Shown piece after piece: positions 16,767 through 26,547 of a stretch of 64,000 bases of DNA. The DNA is from Acidobacteriota bacterium (GTDB lineage Bacteria > Acidobacteriota > Thermoanaerobaculia > Gp7-AA8): assembly GCA_021781455.1 (NCBI GenBank), contig JAJXWV010000064.1:1-64000 (forward strand). Direction: 5' to 3'. A model generated the notes under the pieces. It saw only the letters and a program-made list of their open reading frames with translations. It did not search any database and had not been told where the DNA came from. The first letter of the stretch is position 1; each line of letters starts with the position of its first letter. Both the position numbers and the translations under genes were made by a program.

Positions 16767-18566
16767 ATGCCCAGATACATCGTTGGTGGCGTTGCGCTCT
16801 TCGCCGTTCTCTCAATCGGCGGCGGCGCGCTCAGTGCGCAGCCTGCGCCGTCCGGCCAGCAGCCGCCCGCCGCGACTTCAACTGCGACAGCGACGGCTGC
16901 GAGCCCGACGCAGATCGACGGCGGCACTCCTCATTTCATCAAGCCGGAGACGCCGGAGGAGCGGCGGGAGAGAGTCGGCCCGGTCGACCCGGGACCGAAT
17001 CCCGACGAGAAGACGATCTTCTACCGCCATGGACTGGCGTACCACATTGCGAAGTACGAGAAACGATGGGCCGCCTTCGACCAGCCCGATCCGAGGGACG
17101 TCCGGCCGTTCGCGTACGCCCCGTTCGCCAATGAGATTTACCAGATGAACGACAACTGGGTGTGGGTCTGGGTCCTGGAACCCGGGCAGGAGCAGTCGCC
17201 GGCTGGAGTGAAGCCCGCGCCGGCCGCGCCGGCCAAGGAAGCTGAGAAGCCACAGCCACGCTACACACCGGAGCAGGTGAAGATCCTGAGCGCTGTCAAA
17301 TCCCAGTTCACGCCGCTCGATGTTCCAGCTGCCGATGTCGTGTTGAAGTTCGAAGAGGCTTCGTCGGGTTTGCCGAAGAGCGGCTCCTGGCGAAACTCAC
17401 TGACCGTAGGCGACATGAACGGCGATGGAATCCCCGACATCATTGCGCCGCCGCAGCGCGGTGGCGACGGGATTCCCTCGGTCTATCTGGGTGACGGTAA
17501 GGGACACTGGCGGCCGTGGAACGAAGCGGTCTGGCCGTACCGGCTCGATTACGGCAGTGTCGTCGCTGCGGATTTCAATAAGGATGGCCATATGGATTTG
17601 GCGTTCGCCGTGCATCTGCTCGGCGTCCGCGTTTTTCTCGGGGACGGCAAGGGCCACTTCACCGACTCGAGCAAAGGCTTGCCGAGCAACGACTGGGGCT
17701 CGCGGCGCATCGTCGTGGGTGACTTCGATGGCGACGGCTATCCCGATCTCGCCGCCATCAGCGAAGGTCCGGCTCCCAACCGGCCACAGTCCCCGGCCGG
17801 GAAGATCCGGCTCTTCCTGAATCGGGATCACGGCGCGCGGTGGAAGTCGGTCGACCTCGCGCCATTCAACAGCCAGGTCGCTGGTGATTACCTGGCCGTG
17901 GGAAATTTCAACCGTGACAAAGTTCCCGACTTCGTCGCGGGCTCGATTTACTTCGGAAGTACCGACAACCTCTTTCTTTCAACCAAAGGCAAATTGAAAT
18001 GGACGGAGCCACCGGCCTCGATCAGGCCGGCCGGCTACACGTTTGCCGTGGGCGCAGGGCGGTTCAGTTCGAAGAAGATCGATGACGCGATCATGTCCTA
18101 CGTGGCTTTCTTCCCCCAGGATGCGGAGCCGTTCGTCGGAAAGCCGGAACTGAGCACGATGGCCGGCATCGATCGGGTCAGCTTCGCCGGTGGGAAGCAG
18201 ACGCGGACACCCATTCTGCGATTCGCCGGCGATCGCCCGATTTCCGGCCTTGCCGTCGGAGATTTCGACGGCGATGGGAACATGGATATCCTCTTTTCAC
18301 GGTTCCAACCGACCAGAGAATTCGTGATTCTTCTGGGCGACGGGAAGGGCGGCTTCAAACGCGCCGCGGTTGAAGGCCTGAAGATCGAGCCGCTCACCAA
18401 CTACGACATCACGGTTGCAGACGTCAATGGTGACGGACGCCCTGATGTCATCGTGGGATACGAAACTGGCGGCACCACGAAGCTGGGCGACCAGTCCGGG
18501 TCGATTCGGGTCTTCCTGAATCGCGGAGTCCAGGTGAAGAAGGCGAGCGCGACGACTGCCCAATGA
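16767..18566 (+). CDS. Secreted FG-GAP/VCBS repeat protein
   Basis: A 599-aa protein with a signal peptide (to about ALSAQ) followed by a Pro/Ala/Thr-rich linker. From residue ~210 on, repeated units end in DMNGDGIPDI, DFNKDGHMDL, DFDGDGYPDL, DFDGDGNMDI and DVNGDGRPDV, calcium-binding loops of VCBS/FG-GAP blades that fold as a beta-propeller. AAGGAGA (16754-16760) precedes the ATG. The region at residues ~75-155 resembles no domain I know. Probable cell-surface or extracellular protein. Confidence 0.85.
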   Translation: MPRYIVGGVALFAVLSIGGGALSAQPAPSGQQPPAATSTATATAASPTQIDGGTPHFIKPETPEERRERVGPVDPGPNPDEKTIFYRHGLAYHIAKYEKRWAAFDQPDPRDVRPFAYAPFANEIYQMNDNWVWVWVLEPGQEQSPAGVKPAPAAPAKEAEKPQPRYTPEQVKILSAVKSQFTPLDVPAADVVLKFEEASSGLPKSGSWRNSLTVGDMNGDGIPDIIAPPQRGGDGIPSVYLGDGKGHWRPWNEAVWPYRLDYGSVVAADFNKDGHMDLAFAVHLLGVRVFLGDGKGHFTDSSKGLPSNDWGSRRIVVGDFDGDGYPDLAAISEGPAPNRPQSPAGKIRLFLNRDHGARWKSVDLAPFNSQVAGDYLAVGNFNRDKVPDFVAGSIYFGSTDNLFLSTKGKLKWTEPPASIRPAGYTFAVGAGRFSSKKIDDAIMSYVAFFPQDAEPFVGKPELSTMAGIDRVSFAGGKQTRTPILRFAGDRPISGLAVGDFDGDGNMDILFSRFQPTREFVILLGDGKGGFKRAAVEGLKIEPLTNYDITVADVNGDGRPDVIVGYETGGTTKLGDQSGSIRVFLNRGVQVKKASATTAQ

Positions 18567-18685
18567 ATACCCCGGTACCTCGATTGAATGAGCCGCGGAG
18601 CAGCGAGCAAGGCCAGTTGGTGGCCGCGGGTGCCGCCATGGCAGATCGTCCCGATCGTCATATGGGGAAGTCGCATAAAAACCTA

Positions 18686-18714
18686 TTGACTCCCTGACGC
18701 TTTGGCCATAGGCT
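18686..18714 (+). promoter_or_regulatory. Promoter TTGACT-17-TAGGCT
   Basis: TTGACT at 18686-18691 and TAGGCT at 18709-18714 are separated by exactly 17 bp. Transcription would start near 18721 and give a ~100-nt leader before the secreted-protein start at 18824. The rest of the 257-bp spacer shows nothing else. Confidence 0.6.
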
Positions 18715-18823
18715 ACGCGAAACTGTGTCATCCAAAAACTCTTGGGAGGTGATCGTATCGTTCGCGGGAAACATCGCAGCCGATGATCAAAAATTCACGA
18801 AACAAGTGTGTAGGAGAAGACAA

Positions 18824-20581
18824 ATGAAGAAACTGATGATCCTCGCCGCGGTCGCCGCCCTTTTGGTTGCAGGGCCGGCCTCCGCTCAGTGGGGCCGGCA
18901 CGCGGTGGCCGAGCCGAACGCGACATTCGCGTTTGGTACTGCCGGCGCAGCCGCAGGTCCCTCGACGACCAACAACGACGACTCGTGCGATATCTCAACC
19001 GCGCCTGCCGCCACTCTGCTTCTGCCGTACTTTGAAGTCGATCCGACCCAGCGCGGCACGACGACCTTCTTCACAGTCGTCAACACGAGCGCTGTTCCGC
19101 AGATCGCTCACGTGACGATCTGGACGGACTGGTCGTACCCGGTTCTCGACTTCAACATCTACCTGACCGGCTATGACGTTCAGCCGATCGACCTGTACGA
19201 CGTCATCGTCAACGGCGTGATCGCGCCGAACGGCACCGCCACCCCCGGTACCGGTATCGGTGGCACGGCGCCCACTTATGCCACTTCGTCGTTCGCTGGC
19301 TATGGCAACACGACCAATGGCAAGACGAACGGTGGCAGCGGTTCGACGTACAACACCTACAACTTCATCGGGAACCCGAACTTCAACCCGGCCGTCTACA
19401 CGGCAGCTTTGAACACCAGCGGCGTTCCGGCTTGCTCGCAGCTGCCAGGTCAGCTCCGGCAGGATACGCAGCAGGCGGTTCTCTCCGCACTGACGACCGG
19501 CATCTACAACCCGAGCGCAGCAGCGGGTGCTTGCGGTACGACCGAGGTCGGCGGCGTTCACGCCAACGCAATCGGCTATGTCACGATCGACGTGAACGCG
19601 AGCTGCAACACCCTGTTCCCCACGGACGCGACGTATTACAGCGGTACCACCGGTATCCTGTATGACAACGTCCTGACGGGCGATTACGAGATCCTCGACA
19701 AGGCCACTGGCACCAACTACGCTGGTGGCAACCCGCTGGTCCACATCCGGGCGATCCCCGAGGGTGGCAATGCTGGCTCGCTGCCGACGGATCCTACTGT
19801 CCTTGCGGCGACAAACCTGCCGTACACGTTCTATAGCCGCTACATCAATACGACCACCGGTGGTGTGGCGAATAATCGTGACCGCCGTCAGCCGCTGCCC
19901 TCGATCTTCGCCGCGCGCTGGATCCAGGGTGGTCCGCTTTCTCTGAACACCAACTACCGCATCTGGCGTGAAGGCGTCACCGGCGCTGTTGGTGCTGCGG
20001 CTGGATCGACGTTCCCGACGCCGACCACCTGCTCCAACGCCGTCGATAACTCGACAATCCCGCTCACCGAGTTCGTCCGCTTCGACGAGCACGAGAACTT
20101 CCTGACTGCCTCTGGTCCGACCGGCTGCCCGTATTCGCCGTGTCCCCCGGGACCGTCGGGAATCACGCTGCCTGAGACGTCGAGCCCGTCCGTTACCAGC
20201 TCGACATTCCCAGCGGCGAGCTTCGCCTCGGGTGACGTCGCAGGCTGGATGTACATGAACCTCAACAACAACGACACCGCGGCTCCCACGCTGAACGCCG
20301 GAGCCACCGGTCCGTTCTTCGATGGCACTCGTGCATCGCAGAACTGGGTCATCGTCGCCTTGTCCGGAAGCGGGTCGTCGGCCGGCGCGTACAGCGTCGA
20401 CTTCGACGCGACATGGCTTGGCAACGGCTGCTCGGGTGCGGTCGGTGCCAGCTCGCTCACTGGCGGCACCTACGTCATCGGTCCGTTTGGTGGTACTCCG
20501 GTTTGCCCGGCAGGCTTCACTTGCACGTCGAACGGCGTGTCAACGGCGCCTGGCTACACTGGCACCAACGTGACTCCGTAA
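18824..20581 (+). CDS. Secreted Ser/Thr/Gly-rich surface protein, unknown function
   Basis: A 585-aa protein. ATG at 18824 is chosen because it starts a standard signal peptide (MKKLMILAAVAALLVAGPASAQ) and is preceded by TAGGAGAAG (18811-18819). The mature protein is rich in Gly, Thr, Asn and Pro, contains a few Cys, and has beta-rich stretches such as TTFFTVVNTSAVPQIAHVTIWTDW. It has its own promoter and a strong terminator, which suggests high expression. No family recognised. Confidence 0.78.
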   Translation: MKKLMILAAVAALLVAGPASAQWGRHAVAEPNATFAFGTAGAAAGPSTTNNDDSCDISTAPAATLLLPYFEVDPTQRGTTTFFTVVNTSAVPQIAHVTIWTDWSYPVLDFNIYLTGYDVQPIDLYDVIVNGVIAPNGTATPGTGIGGTAPTYATSSFAGYGNTTNGKTNGGSGSTYNTYNFIGNPNFNPAVYTAALNTSGVPACSQLPGQLRQDTQQAVLSALTTGIYNPSAAAGACGTTEVGGVHANAIGYVTIDVNASCNTLFPTDATYYSGTTGILYDNVLTGDYEILDKATGTNYAGGNPLVHIRAIPEGGNAGSLPTDPTVLAATNLPYTFYSRYINTTTGGVANNRDRRQPLPSIFAARWIQGGPLSLNTNYRIWREGVTGAVGAAAGSTFPTPTTCSNAVDNSTIPLTEFVRFDEHENFLTASGPTGCPYSPCPPGPSGITLPETSSPSVTSSTFPAASFASGDVAGWMYMNLNNNDTAAPTLNAGATGPFFDGTRASQNWVIVALSGSGSSAGAYSVDFDATWLGNGCSGAVGASSLTGGTYVIGPFGGTPVCPAGFTCTSNGVSTAPGYTGTNVTP

Positions 20582-20608
20582 TTTCCCACTCTCGTAGTCA
20601 GCTGTAAG

Positions 20609-20639
20609 GCGGGCCGGGTTTTCCCGGCCCGCTTTTTTT
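20609..20639 (+). terminator. Rho-independent terminator
   Basis: A 10-bp perfect GC stem (20609-20618 / 20623-20632) with TTTT loop and a run of seven T. A small second hairpin (TGCCCT-GTT-AGGGCA) follows at 20641-20655. Confidence 0.93.
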
Positions 20640-20768
20640 GTGCCCTGTTAGGGCATTTCGATCATCGCGAATTGAATCAGTCCAGGATCCGCCCGGCGTG
20701 GGCCGCGGCGATCCGAGCGGGTCGTTCGCCAGCCCTTCACTTTTCGCCACCGAAGCCCATGGTTTCAA

Positions 20769-20797
20769 TTGACATGAGAGGTCTGTGCGAATAACAT
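20769..20797 (+). promoter_or_regulatory. Promoter TTGACA-17-TAACAT
   Basis: A consensus -35 TTGACA (20769-20774) is followed after 17 bp by TAACAT (20792-20797). It lies 35 bp before the start of the giant PKD protein. Confidence 0.7.
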
Positions 20798-20831
20798 TTT
20801 CATTGTCGAGGTCCGGTCCTCAGGAGGTCGT

Positions 20832-23800
20832 GTGAAGCGTAATGTTATTTGGGTGTCTGTAGCCGCAGTTCTAGTGTTGGCGGCTCAGGTCGCGAGCGCT
20901 CAGGTGTACACGTTCCCGCCACCATCAGACACGCCAGGTACGACGGTGCTCTGCTCTACCTGTGACCCCGGCAACCTCGGTCTCCCGATTTATCCCTATG
21001 CCGACCCGCTTCGATACACCGGCCGTTATCTCGACTCGGTCTACACGAATACGATGCAGCAGCCGTTTCGCACGGCTCGAGCCGTCTGGGGCGCCTATGT
21101 CTCGCGTCAATCGAATCGCGTGTACATGGTCATCGGCAGCGCCGTAGCGGTTTACAACCTCGATACGTTCTTTACGCGCCTGGCGGCCCGCCCGGCGGAA
21201 ACTCTGATGCCGGTGACCGCCGTCCCGGTGAATTGGCAGTACTTCGGAACGGGACGAGGACCCGTCGAGAAGTTTCTCAAGTGGGACAAGTGGTTTTATG
21301 CCGAGAACACGCCTTCCGGATGGTGGATCGCCGTCGTCGACGGACAAGACAGGCTGATGGCGATCGACAATGACGACCGCGGATACATCTATATCGCGAC
21401 GTCCGTTTTCGGCTGGGGCATCCTCTACGACGACGGCAAGAGCGACGGCGGCTTCTTGCAGTCCAACTACCAGAGCGCGCGTTATCCGGCGCCAGGCGAG
21501 ATCTCCGGTCCTAACGAGGCCCGTGTCTTCAAATCGAGCTCGAACCGCTACTACGTGACGGTTTCGGGCGGTTCGGCGTACTCGAACGTCTGGGACGTGA
21601 CCAATCCAAAGAATCCCGTTCGGAAAGCCGATACGACGTACCCGGTCATCAGCCCTGCTAAGACGACCGATCGCGTGGCGTTCATCACTCCCGACTCGCA
21701 GTTGCGCATTTACTCGATCGACGGGCTGGTTTCCGGGCAGCCGCCTCTCGAGTCGCAGCCGCCATCAGGAAAATGGGCGAGCAGTGTGACGACGGACGGC
21801 ACGAATTTTTACGTGTACGGCGTGGACAGCACCAATAGCATCATCGTGACGAAATACGTGCCGAACGCCGACCGCACGCATTACGCCCCGGTGGTGCTGC
21901 GTACAGGCAAAATTGGTTCTCCCGGAAAGATTCATTACGATTCCGGGTATATCACCCTTCAGTCGTCGCGCTCGGTGTACCTGTACCGGGTCACGGACGT
22001 CGGTCTGGTCGAGATTCCTCTGAATGACTACATCGGCAAGTACTACAACGGTGTATCCGGATATGCGGCTGCGGGCGGTGACGTGTACAACGTGGTTCCC
22101 GTCGTCAAAGACGGGAGGCTCTATCTGATCGTTTCCGGCTTCGACCTCGGAGACGTCTATGAAGTGCGCACCGCAGACGGCCTGAGCGTGGCAGCCGCCA
22201 CCGGGGGCCCGGTGGGCACCCCGAACCTGAACGCACCCGCGCGGACGAGCACGGTGTTCTATGGCGACATTGCGCAATTTTCGGCGTCGTCATCGACGAC
22301 GACCCCCCAGGTGCTGCAGTGGGACTTCGGCAACCCGAACGGCGCCGCAGGGGGCGATCCGATCACTTCAAATACAGCGACGACCACGCTCACACCGGGC
22401 GCGGTATCAACTGCCAATCACCAGTACTCGGGCGTGACGAAGCCGACGTGCTCGGTCGCCCCTTGCGCGATCGCGCCTTTCACAGTCGGCGTATCGGGAG
22501 GTCCGTCGAGCACTCTCAATCCGGCCTCGCTCTCCTTTACAACGGCGCCGCCGCAGGTGAGGCTGGGCGTTACGGATGGCGTCAATGCGCCGTTCTTCAA
22601 GTACATCGACTCGAACTTTCTCAAATACCTCGTGGCTCAGCCCAACGCGTCAGCTCCGATTCCGATCGTCGTTGGCGACTATTTCGTCGACGCTTCCGAC
22701 GGAGACACGGAAGGCCACTACGACACATGGGCGGTGGACGGCGGTCTCGCCGTGTCGACTGCCGCGTATGCCGACGCCACGCGCTATACACAGCAGTCGG
22801 TTGGCGCATGCGGCGCTCATACGCTGGCCTTCGCCGGCCATTATGGGCCGTACAACCGCAACACCTTCACGACGCTGCTGAGCACGAACGGCCAGGGCGA
22901 CTACCCGGTGACGCTGCCGACATTCAACTACAACGTCAACGCCGTCTCCGCAGCCGTCAAGCCCGACCCCTCGAATGGTTTGCTGTTCCACAGCGCTTCA
23001 CGTATTACATCGGACACCTCGACCCTCAGCGCCGCTCTGGCCGGCAGCCTGGGGTGGCAGTGGGATCTCGTCGACGGCAACCTCCAGCCGATACCGAACG
23101 GTGCCGGGCCGAAGAGCAGCGGCACCAGCCCCACGTGGCCTCCATCCGACTGGGCGGTCGACAAGTCTCTGATTCAAGCCGATGGTCTGCGGGTGCGCCT
23201 GACGGTCTATCTGCCGGCCGGTACAGCGGCTCCGTGCGGGATGACGCTCGACGAGCTCGGGAGGCCCGTCAGCAGAGCGTACTCCGATCCTCTGGCGCGC
23301 CCCGTGGCCACACTGAAGGGCACCTGCGATGCGAGTATGGTCTGTCATTTCTATGTGGACTCCGCCGGCGCGGACATGAGCCTCTGGACCTTCAAGTGGA
23401 CGACCAGCCCGGTCGCCGCGATCAACACGCCGCCGACGTCGTGCCAGTGTTCCACGTTCGATCCGATCTTCACGACCGTCGGTACGTACAACGAGGCCGT
23501 ATCAGTCGACGTTTCGAACGCCATCGGAACTACCTCGTTGACGACCACGTTCTCGTACAACAAGCAGGCCAGTCAGTGCGGCACGATGACTCTGTACAAC
23601 GTCTTTCCGATCGTCACGCCGGCCGGGACCTGTCCCAATGGAAAGTGTCCGGCCAATACGCCGCTTCAGTTCGACGTGGGCACCGACGGCACGTACAACC
23701 TCGGTTGCGATACGCACCAGTTCAGTTGGGACTTCGGGGACAACACGCCCTCGTCGTCCCTCAAGAATCCAACGCATCCGTTCGCCGCTTCCCCTACGCC

Positions 23801-25136
23801 GTACACAGTCCGTCTGCGAATCAAGAACTCGACCCAGGACTGGTTCACGACGTCGCCGCTGACGCTGACTGCCGCCAGCAGCACACCGATCGGTCAATGC
23901 GGCTCAGGCATGACGTCCGCCAACATTTACCCTGTCGTCGCGATTGGCGCCTGTCCTAGCAGCACGTGCCCAGCCTCTACGCCTATTCAGTTCAATATCG
24001 TTACGAACGGCTACAACTTGAGCTGCGACACGCATTACTTCGACTGGAACTTCGGGGACGGCACGGCGCATTCGACCCTTCAGAATCCGACGCACGCGTT
24101 TGCACCAACGAACGGCTCGTACAGCGTTGTTGTGAAAATCAGGAATTCGACACAGCAGTTCACCACCGATCCGCTCGTTCTCCGGACAAGCGGTGGCTCG
24201 CAGCTGACGTGCGGTCCGATGAACTCCAGCACGTTGTCGGTCGCGGCGTCCCCCAGCCAGTGTCCCGGCAACGTCTGCCCGCCTAACACCCCCATCTACT
24301 TTACGGTCCAGGCATCGAACGGGTACAACCTGAGCTGTGCCAACCACACATTCACCTGGGACTTCGGCGATGGAACGGCACCGGTTTCGGGCGCGAGCAC
24401 CTTCAGTCATCCATTCGCCGTTTCCAGTACGCCCTATCAGGTGAAGGTGACGATCTCCAACGGCACCGGCGCTCCGTTCACGACCCTCCCAGTCAGCATT
24501 CAGGTCCGAGACACGACGGTCGGCTGCCCGACGATGACGAGCGCCAACGTCTATCCCATCATCACGCCGGCCGGGGCGTGTCCGGGGTGGACCTGCCAAC
24601 CCGGCCAGATCATCACGTTACAGGTAGATACGAGCAGCTACACCTTCGCTTGCTCGACTCACACGTTCACCTGGGACTTCGGCGATGGCAAGCCGCCGGT
24701 CCTCGGGACGAACCCGATTCAGCACGCGTTCGCACCGAGCGCCACGCCTTACCTGGTGAAGGTCACGATCGCGAATACATGGCAGACCTTCACGACGACG
24801 CCCCCTCTGTCCATCACGGTCAAGCCCACCGGCAACCCGGCCACTTCCACAACTCCGGTCTCGATCGAGACGGACGCGGTCGGCGCCGGCGTATACAAGT
24901 TCACGCCGGTCATCGCTTCCGGATTGGGTGTGAAGTTCCACTGGGATCTTCGTCTCGATGGCGCGGCTACCCCAATTGAGGAAGTCGACAAATACGATGC
25001 GACTGCGTTCCAGCCCACGAGCCCACTCGCGCTGGGAAAGTCGTACCGCATTACAGTCACCGTCGACGACGCCGCGGTCAATTCGATCGTGATCACGCCG
25101 ACGCCTCCACGTCGACGCAGTACCACACACACGTGA
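20832..25136 (+). CDS. Giant secreted protein with beta-propeller-like N-terminus and cysteine-bearing PKD repeats
   Basis: A 1434-aa exported protein. GTG at 20832 follows AGGAGG (20822-20827) and starts a signal peptide (to about QVASAQ). Residues ~80-480 look like a WD/beta-propeller surface protein (for example WWIAVVDGQDRLMAIDNDDRGYIYIAT). A first PKD-like segment (LQWDFGNPNGAAGG) follows. From about residue 915, four consecutive ~105-residue PKD units carry WDFGD or WNFGD motifs and each has a conserved set of cysteines. The C-terminus is short and Arg-rich with no obvious sorting signal. Probably an extracellular adhesin or structural protein, followed by a terminator. Confidence 0.83.
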   Translation: MKRNVIWVSVAAVLVLAAQVASAQVYTFPPPSDTPGTTVLCSTCDPGNLGLPIYPYADPLRYTGRYLDSVYTNTMQQPFRTARAVWGAYVSRQSNRVYMVIGSAVAVYNLDTFFTRLAARPAETLMPVTAVPVNWQYFGTGRGPVEKFLKWDKWFYAENTPSGWWIAVVDGQDRLMAIDNDDRGYIYIATSVFGWGILYDDGKSDGGFLQSNYQSARYPAPGEISGPNEARVFKSSSNRYYVTVSGGSAYSNVWDVTNPKNPVRKADTTYPVISPAKTTDRVAFITPDSQLRIYSIDGLVSGQPPLESQPPSGKWASSVTTDGTNFYVYGVDSTNSIIVTKYVPNADRTHYAPVVLRTGKIGSPGKIHYDSGYITLQSSRSVYLYRVTDVGLVEIPLNDYIGKYYNGVSGYAAAGGDVYNVVPVVKDGRLYLIVSGFDLGDVYEVRTADGLSVAAATGGPVGTPNLNAPARTSTVFYGDIAQFSASSSTTTPQVLQWDFGNPNGAAGGDPITSNTATTTLTPGAVSTANHQYSGVTKPTCSVAPCAIAPFTVGVSGGPSSTLNPASLSFTTAPPQVRLGVTDGVNAPFFKYIDSNFLKYLVAQPNASAPIPIVVGDYFVDASDGDTEGHYDTWAVDGGLAVSTAAYADATRYTQQSVGACGAHTLAFAGHYGPYNRNTFTTLLSTNGQGDYPVTLPTFNYNVNAVSAAVKPDPSNGLLFHSASRITSDTSTLSAALAGSLGWQWDLVDGNLQPIPNGAGPKSSGTSPTWPPSDWAVDKSLIQADGLRVRLTVYLPAGTAAPCGMTLDELGRPVSRAYSDPLARPVATLKGTCDASMVCHFYVDSAGADMSLWTFKWTTSPVAAINTPPTSCQCSTFDPIFTTVGTYNEAVSVDVSNAIGTTSLTTTFSYNKQASQCGTMTLYNVFPIVTPAGTCPNGKCPANTPLQFDVGTDGTYNLGCDTHQFSWDFGDNTPSSSLKNPTHPFAASPTPYTVRLRIKNSTQDWFTTSPLTLTAASSTPIGQCGSGMTSANIYPVVAIGACPSSTCPASTPIQFNIVTNGYNLSCDTHYFDWNFGDGTAHSTLQNPTHAFAPTNGSYSVVVKIRNSTQQFTTDPLVLRTSGGSQLTCGPMNSSTLSVAASPSQCPGNVCPPNTPIYFTVQASNGYNLSCANHTFTWDFGDGTAPVSGASTFSHPFAVSSTPYQVKVTISNGTGAPFTTLPVSIQVRDTTVGCPTMTSANVYPIITPAGACPGWTCQPGQIITLQVDTSSYTFACSTHTFTWDFGDGKPPVLGTNPIQHAFAPSATPYLVKVTIANTWQTFTTTPPLSITVKPTGNPATSTTPVSIETDAVGAGVYKFTPVIASGLGVKFHWDLRLDGAATPIEEVDKYDATAFQPTSPLALGKSYRITVTVDDAAVNSIVITPTPPRRRSTTHT
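23577..24836 (+). repeat. Four PKD units with conserved cysteine quartet
   Basis: Units begin at 23577, 23898, 24210 and 24525 (spacing 321, 312, 315 bp). Each reads C-(x)-MT..., then C-P-x2-x-C-(P/Q) about 15 residues later, then a Cys ~20 residues further just before the H-x-F-x-W-(D/N)-F-G-D motif. The DNA is diverged, so the repeats are old and under protein-level selection. Confidence 0.85.
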
Positions 25137-25180
25137 TGCGAGGCGGAAGTGGCGGCTGGGTTTTCGCCGCTCAATTCGAA

Positions 25181-25207
25181 AAGGCGGGCGCTTCGCCCGC
25201 CTTTTTT
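25181..25207 (+). terminator. Rho-independent terminator
   Basis: Stem GGCGGGCG / CGCCCGCC (25183-25190 / 25194-25201) with CTT loop, flanked by AA/TT and followed by six T. Confidence 0.92.
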
Positions 25208-25311
25208 GTGCGTCGGACCGGGTCGCGTCGCGACGGCCGCAACCCGCAGAGCTCGGCTGATTCTGATCGATGCGTGGTGCGGTCGCTTGGACGTGGGGCG
25301 CCGCCGCTCCG

Positions 25312-25317
25312 TAGAAT
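25312..25317 (+). promoter_or_regulatory. -10 element TAGAAT six bases before a start codon
   Basis: TAGAAT ends 6 nt before the ATG at 25324; TTGGAC (25287-25292) is a possible but loosely spaced -35. No Shine-Dalgarno lies between, so the message would be leaderless or nearly so. Confidence 0.6.
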
Positions 25318-25323
25318 GGGCTG

Positions 25324-26547
25324 ATGCAACTGGCAGTGCGTGCGGTCGAGTTGTCGAAACAGTACAGCGTCTACCGGAAACCCGCCGACCGGCTCATCGA
25401 GTTCGTCATGCGGCGCCCTCGTCACTCCGTCTTTTCCGCTCTCGAGGCGGTCACGTTCGAAGTGGAGAAGGGAGAGACCATCGGCATCGTCGGTCAGAAT
25501 GGGGCCGGCAAGAGCACTCTTCTCAAACTCCTCTGTGGTATCGCGCAGCCGACCAGCGGCATGCTCGAGACCCACGGTACGATCTCGTCGATTCTCGAGC
25601 TCGGCACCGGTTTTCATCCAGAATTCACCGGCCGTGACAACGCTGCGCTGAACGCGGCAATCCTCGGCCTCTCTCCGGCGGAGATCCGCCGGCGGCTTCC
25701 CGACATTCTCGAGTTCTCCGAGCTGGGAACGTTTCTCGACCGGCCGGTGAAGACGTACTCATCGGGCATGTACATGCGGCTGGCTTTTTCCGTGGCCGTC
25801 AACGTCGATCCCGACATCCTGGTCATCGATGAAGCGCTGGCCGTCGGCGACGGGCATTTTCAGAAGAAGTGCATGGACAAGATCCGGCAGTTTCAGGAGC
25901 AGGGGAAGACGATCCTTTTCTGCTCTCACGCGCTCTACTACGTGACGCAGATCTGCCGCCGCACTCTCTGGCTCGATCGCGGCTCCCTGGTGCAGTACGG
26001 ACCTTCGGTCGATGTCGTTCACGACTACGAAACGTTCCTGCTGCTGCGAGACCGCGAGCGACCGGCAGCCGAGATTGCCGAGGCGGAGCGGCCGGTTTCT
26101 CCGGTGCGCATTCGCGAGGTCGTGGTCTGCGACGGCAACGGCGAGCCGCGCGATCGTTTTGATCGCGGCGAAGACGTTCAGATTCGGCTGAGGATCGAGG
26201 CCGACAACCCGCGGCAGCCCATTCACGTGCTCGTCGGCGTCAACCGCTCCGCCGATGATCTGCAGTGCTTTGCGGTCGGAACGCACAGTGACGGTCTCAG
26301 CCCGTCTTCGGGAAAGCGCGATTATGAAGTGACGGTCAGGCTGCTCGAGCTTCCGCTCACGCGGGGCGAATACGATGTTTTTGCGTTCGTCGGCGACGAG
26401 AACGCGATGGCAGTCTTCGACCGCCGCGAACTGCATCCAGGGTTCTCGGTGACAGGCGAGCGCTTCGAGGTCGGCGTGATGGAGGTGAAGCACGACTGGC
26501 AGCTCGAACCTGCCGCTACCGTCGTCGCTGGTGCGGTCCGCAGATGA
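25324..26547 (+). CDS. O-antigen/polysaccharide ABC transporter ATP-binding protein (Wzt type)
   Basis: A 407-aa ATPase that powers polysaccharide export. Walker A is GQNGAGKST (57-65), signature YSSGM (145-149), Walker B ILVIDE (165-170), and LELGTGFHPEFTGRDN is the family-typical segment. Residues ~250-400 form the extra C-terminal domain that in Wzt proteins recognises the terminal modification of the glycan. It begins the polysaccharide gene cluster and overlaps the next glycosyltransferase by four bases. Partner permease is probably the gene at 15938. Confidence 0.92.
   Translation: MQLAVRAVELSKQYSVYRKPADRLIEFVMRRPRHSVFSALEAVTFEVEKGETIGIVGQNGAGKSTLLKLLCGIAQPTSGMLETHGTISSILELGTGFHPEFTGRDNAALNAAILGLSPAEIRRRLPDILEFSELGTFLDRPVKTYSSGMYMRLAFSVAVNVDPDILVIDEALAVGDGHFQKKCMDKIRQFQEQGKTILFCSHALYYVTQICRRTLWLDRGSLVQYGPSVDVVHDYETFLLLRDRERPAAEIAEAERPVSPVRIREVVVCDGNGEPRDRFDRGEDVQIRLRIEADNPRQPIHVLVGVNRSADDLQCFAVGTHSDGLSPSSGKRDYEVTVRLLELPLTRGEYDVFAFVGDENAMAVFDRRELHPGFSVTGERFEVGVMEVKHDWQLEPAATVVAGAVRR

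Noticed and set aside
20641-20655. Small hairpin TGCCCT-GTT-AGGGCA as a separate terminator
   Set aside because: It follows a far stronger terminator and has only three T after the stem; probably incidental.
22319-23959. 546-codon + strand frame inside the PKD protein gene
   Set aside because: Arg-rich shadow frame; the other frame has signal peptide, PKD motifs and conserved cysteines.
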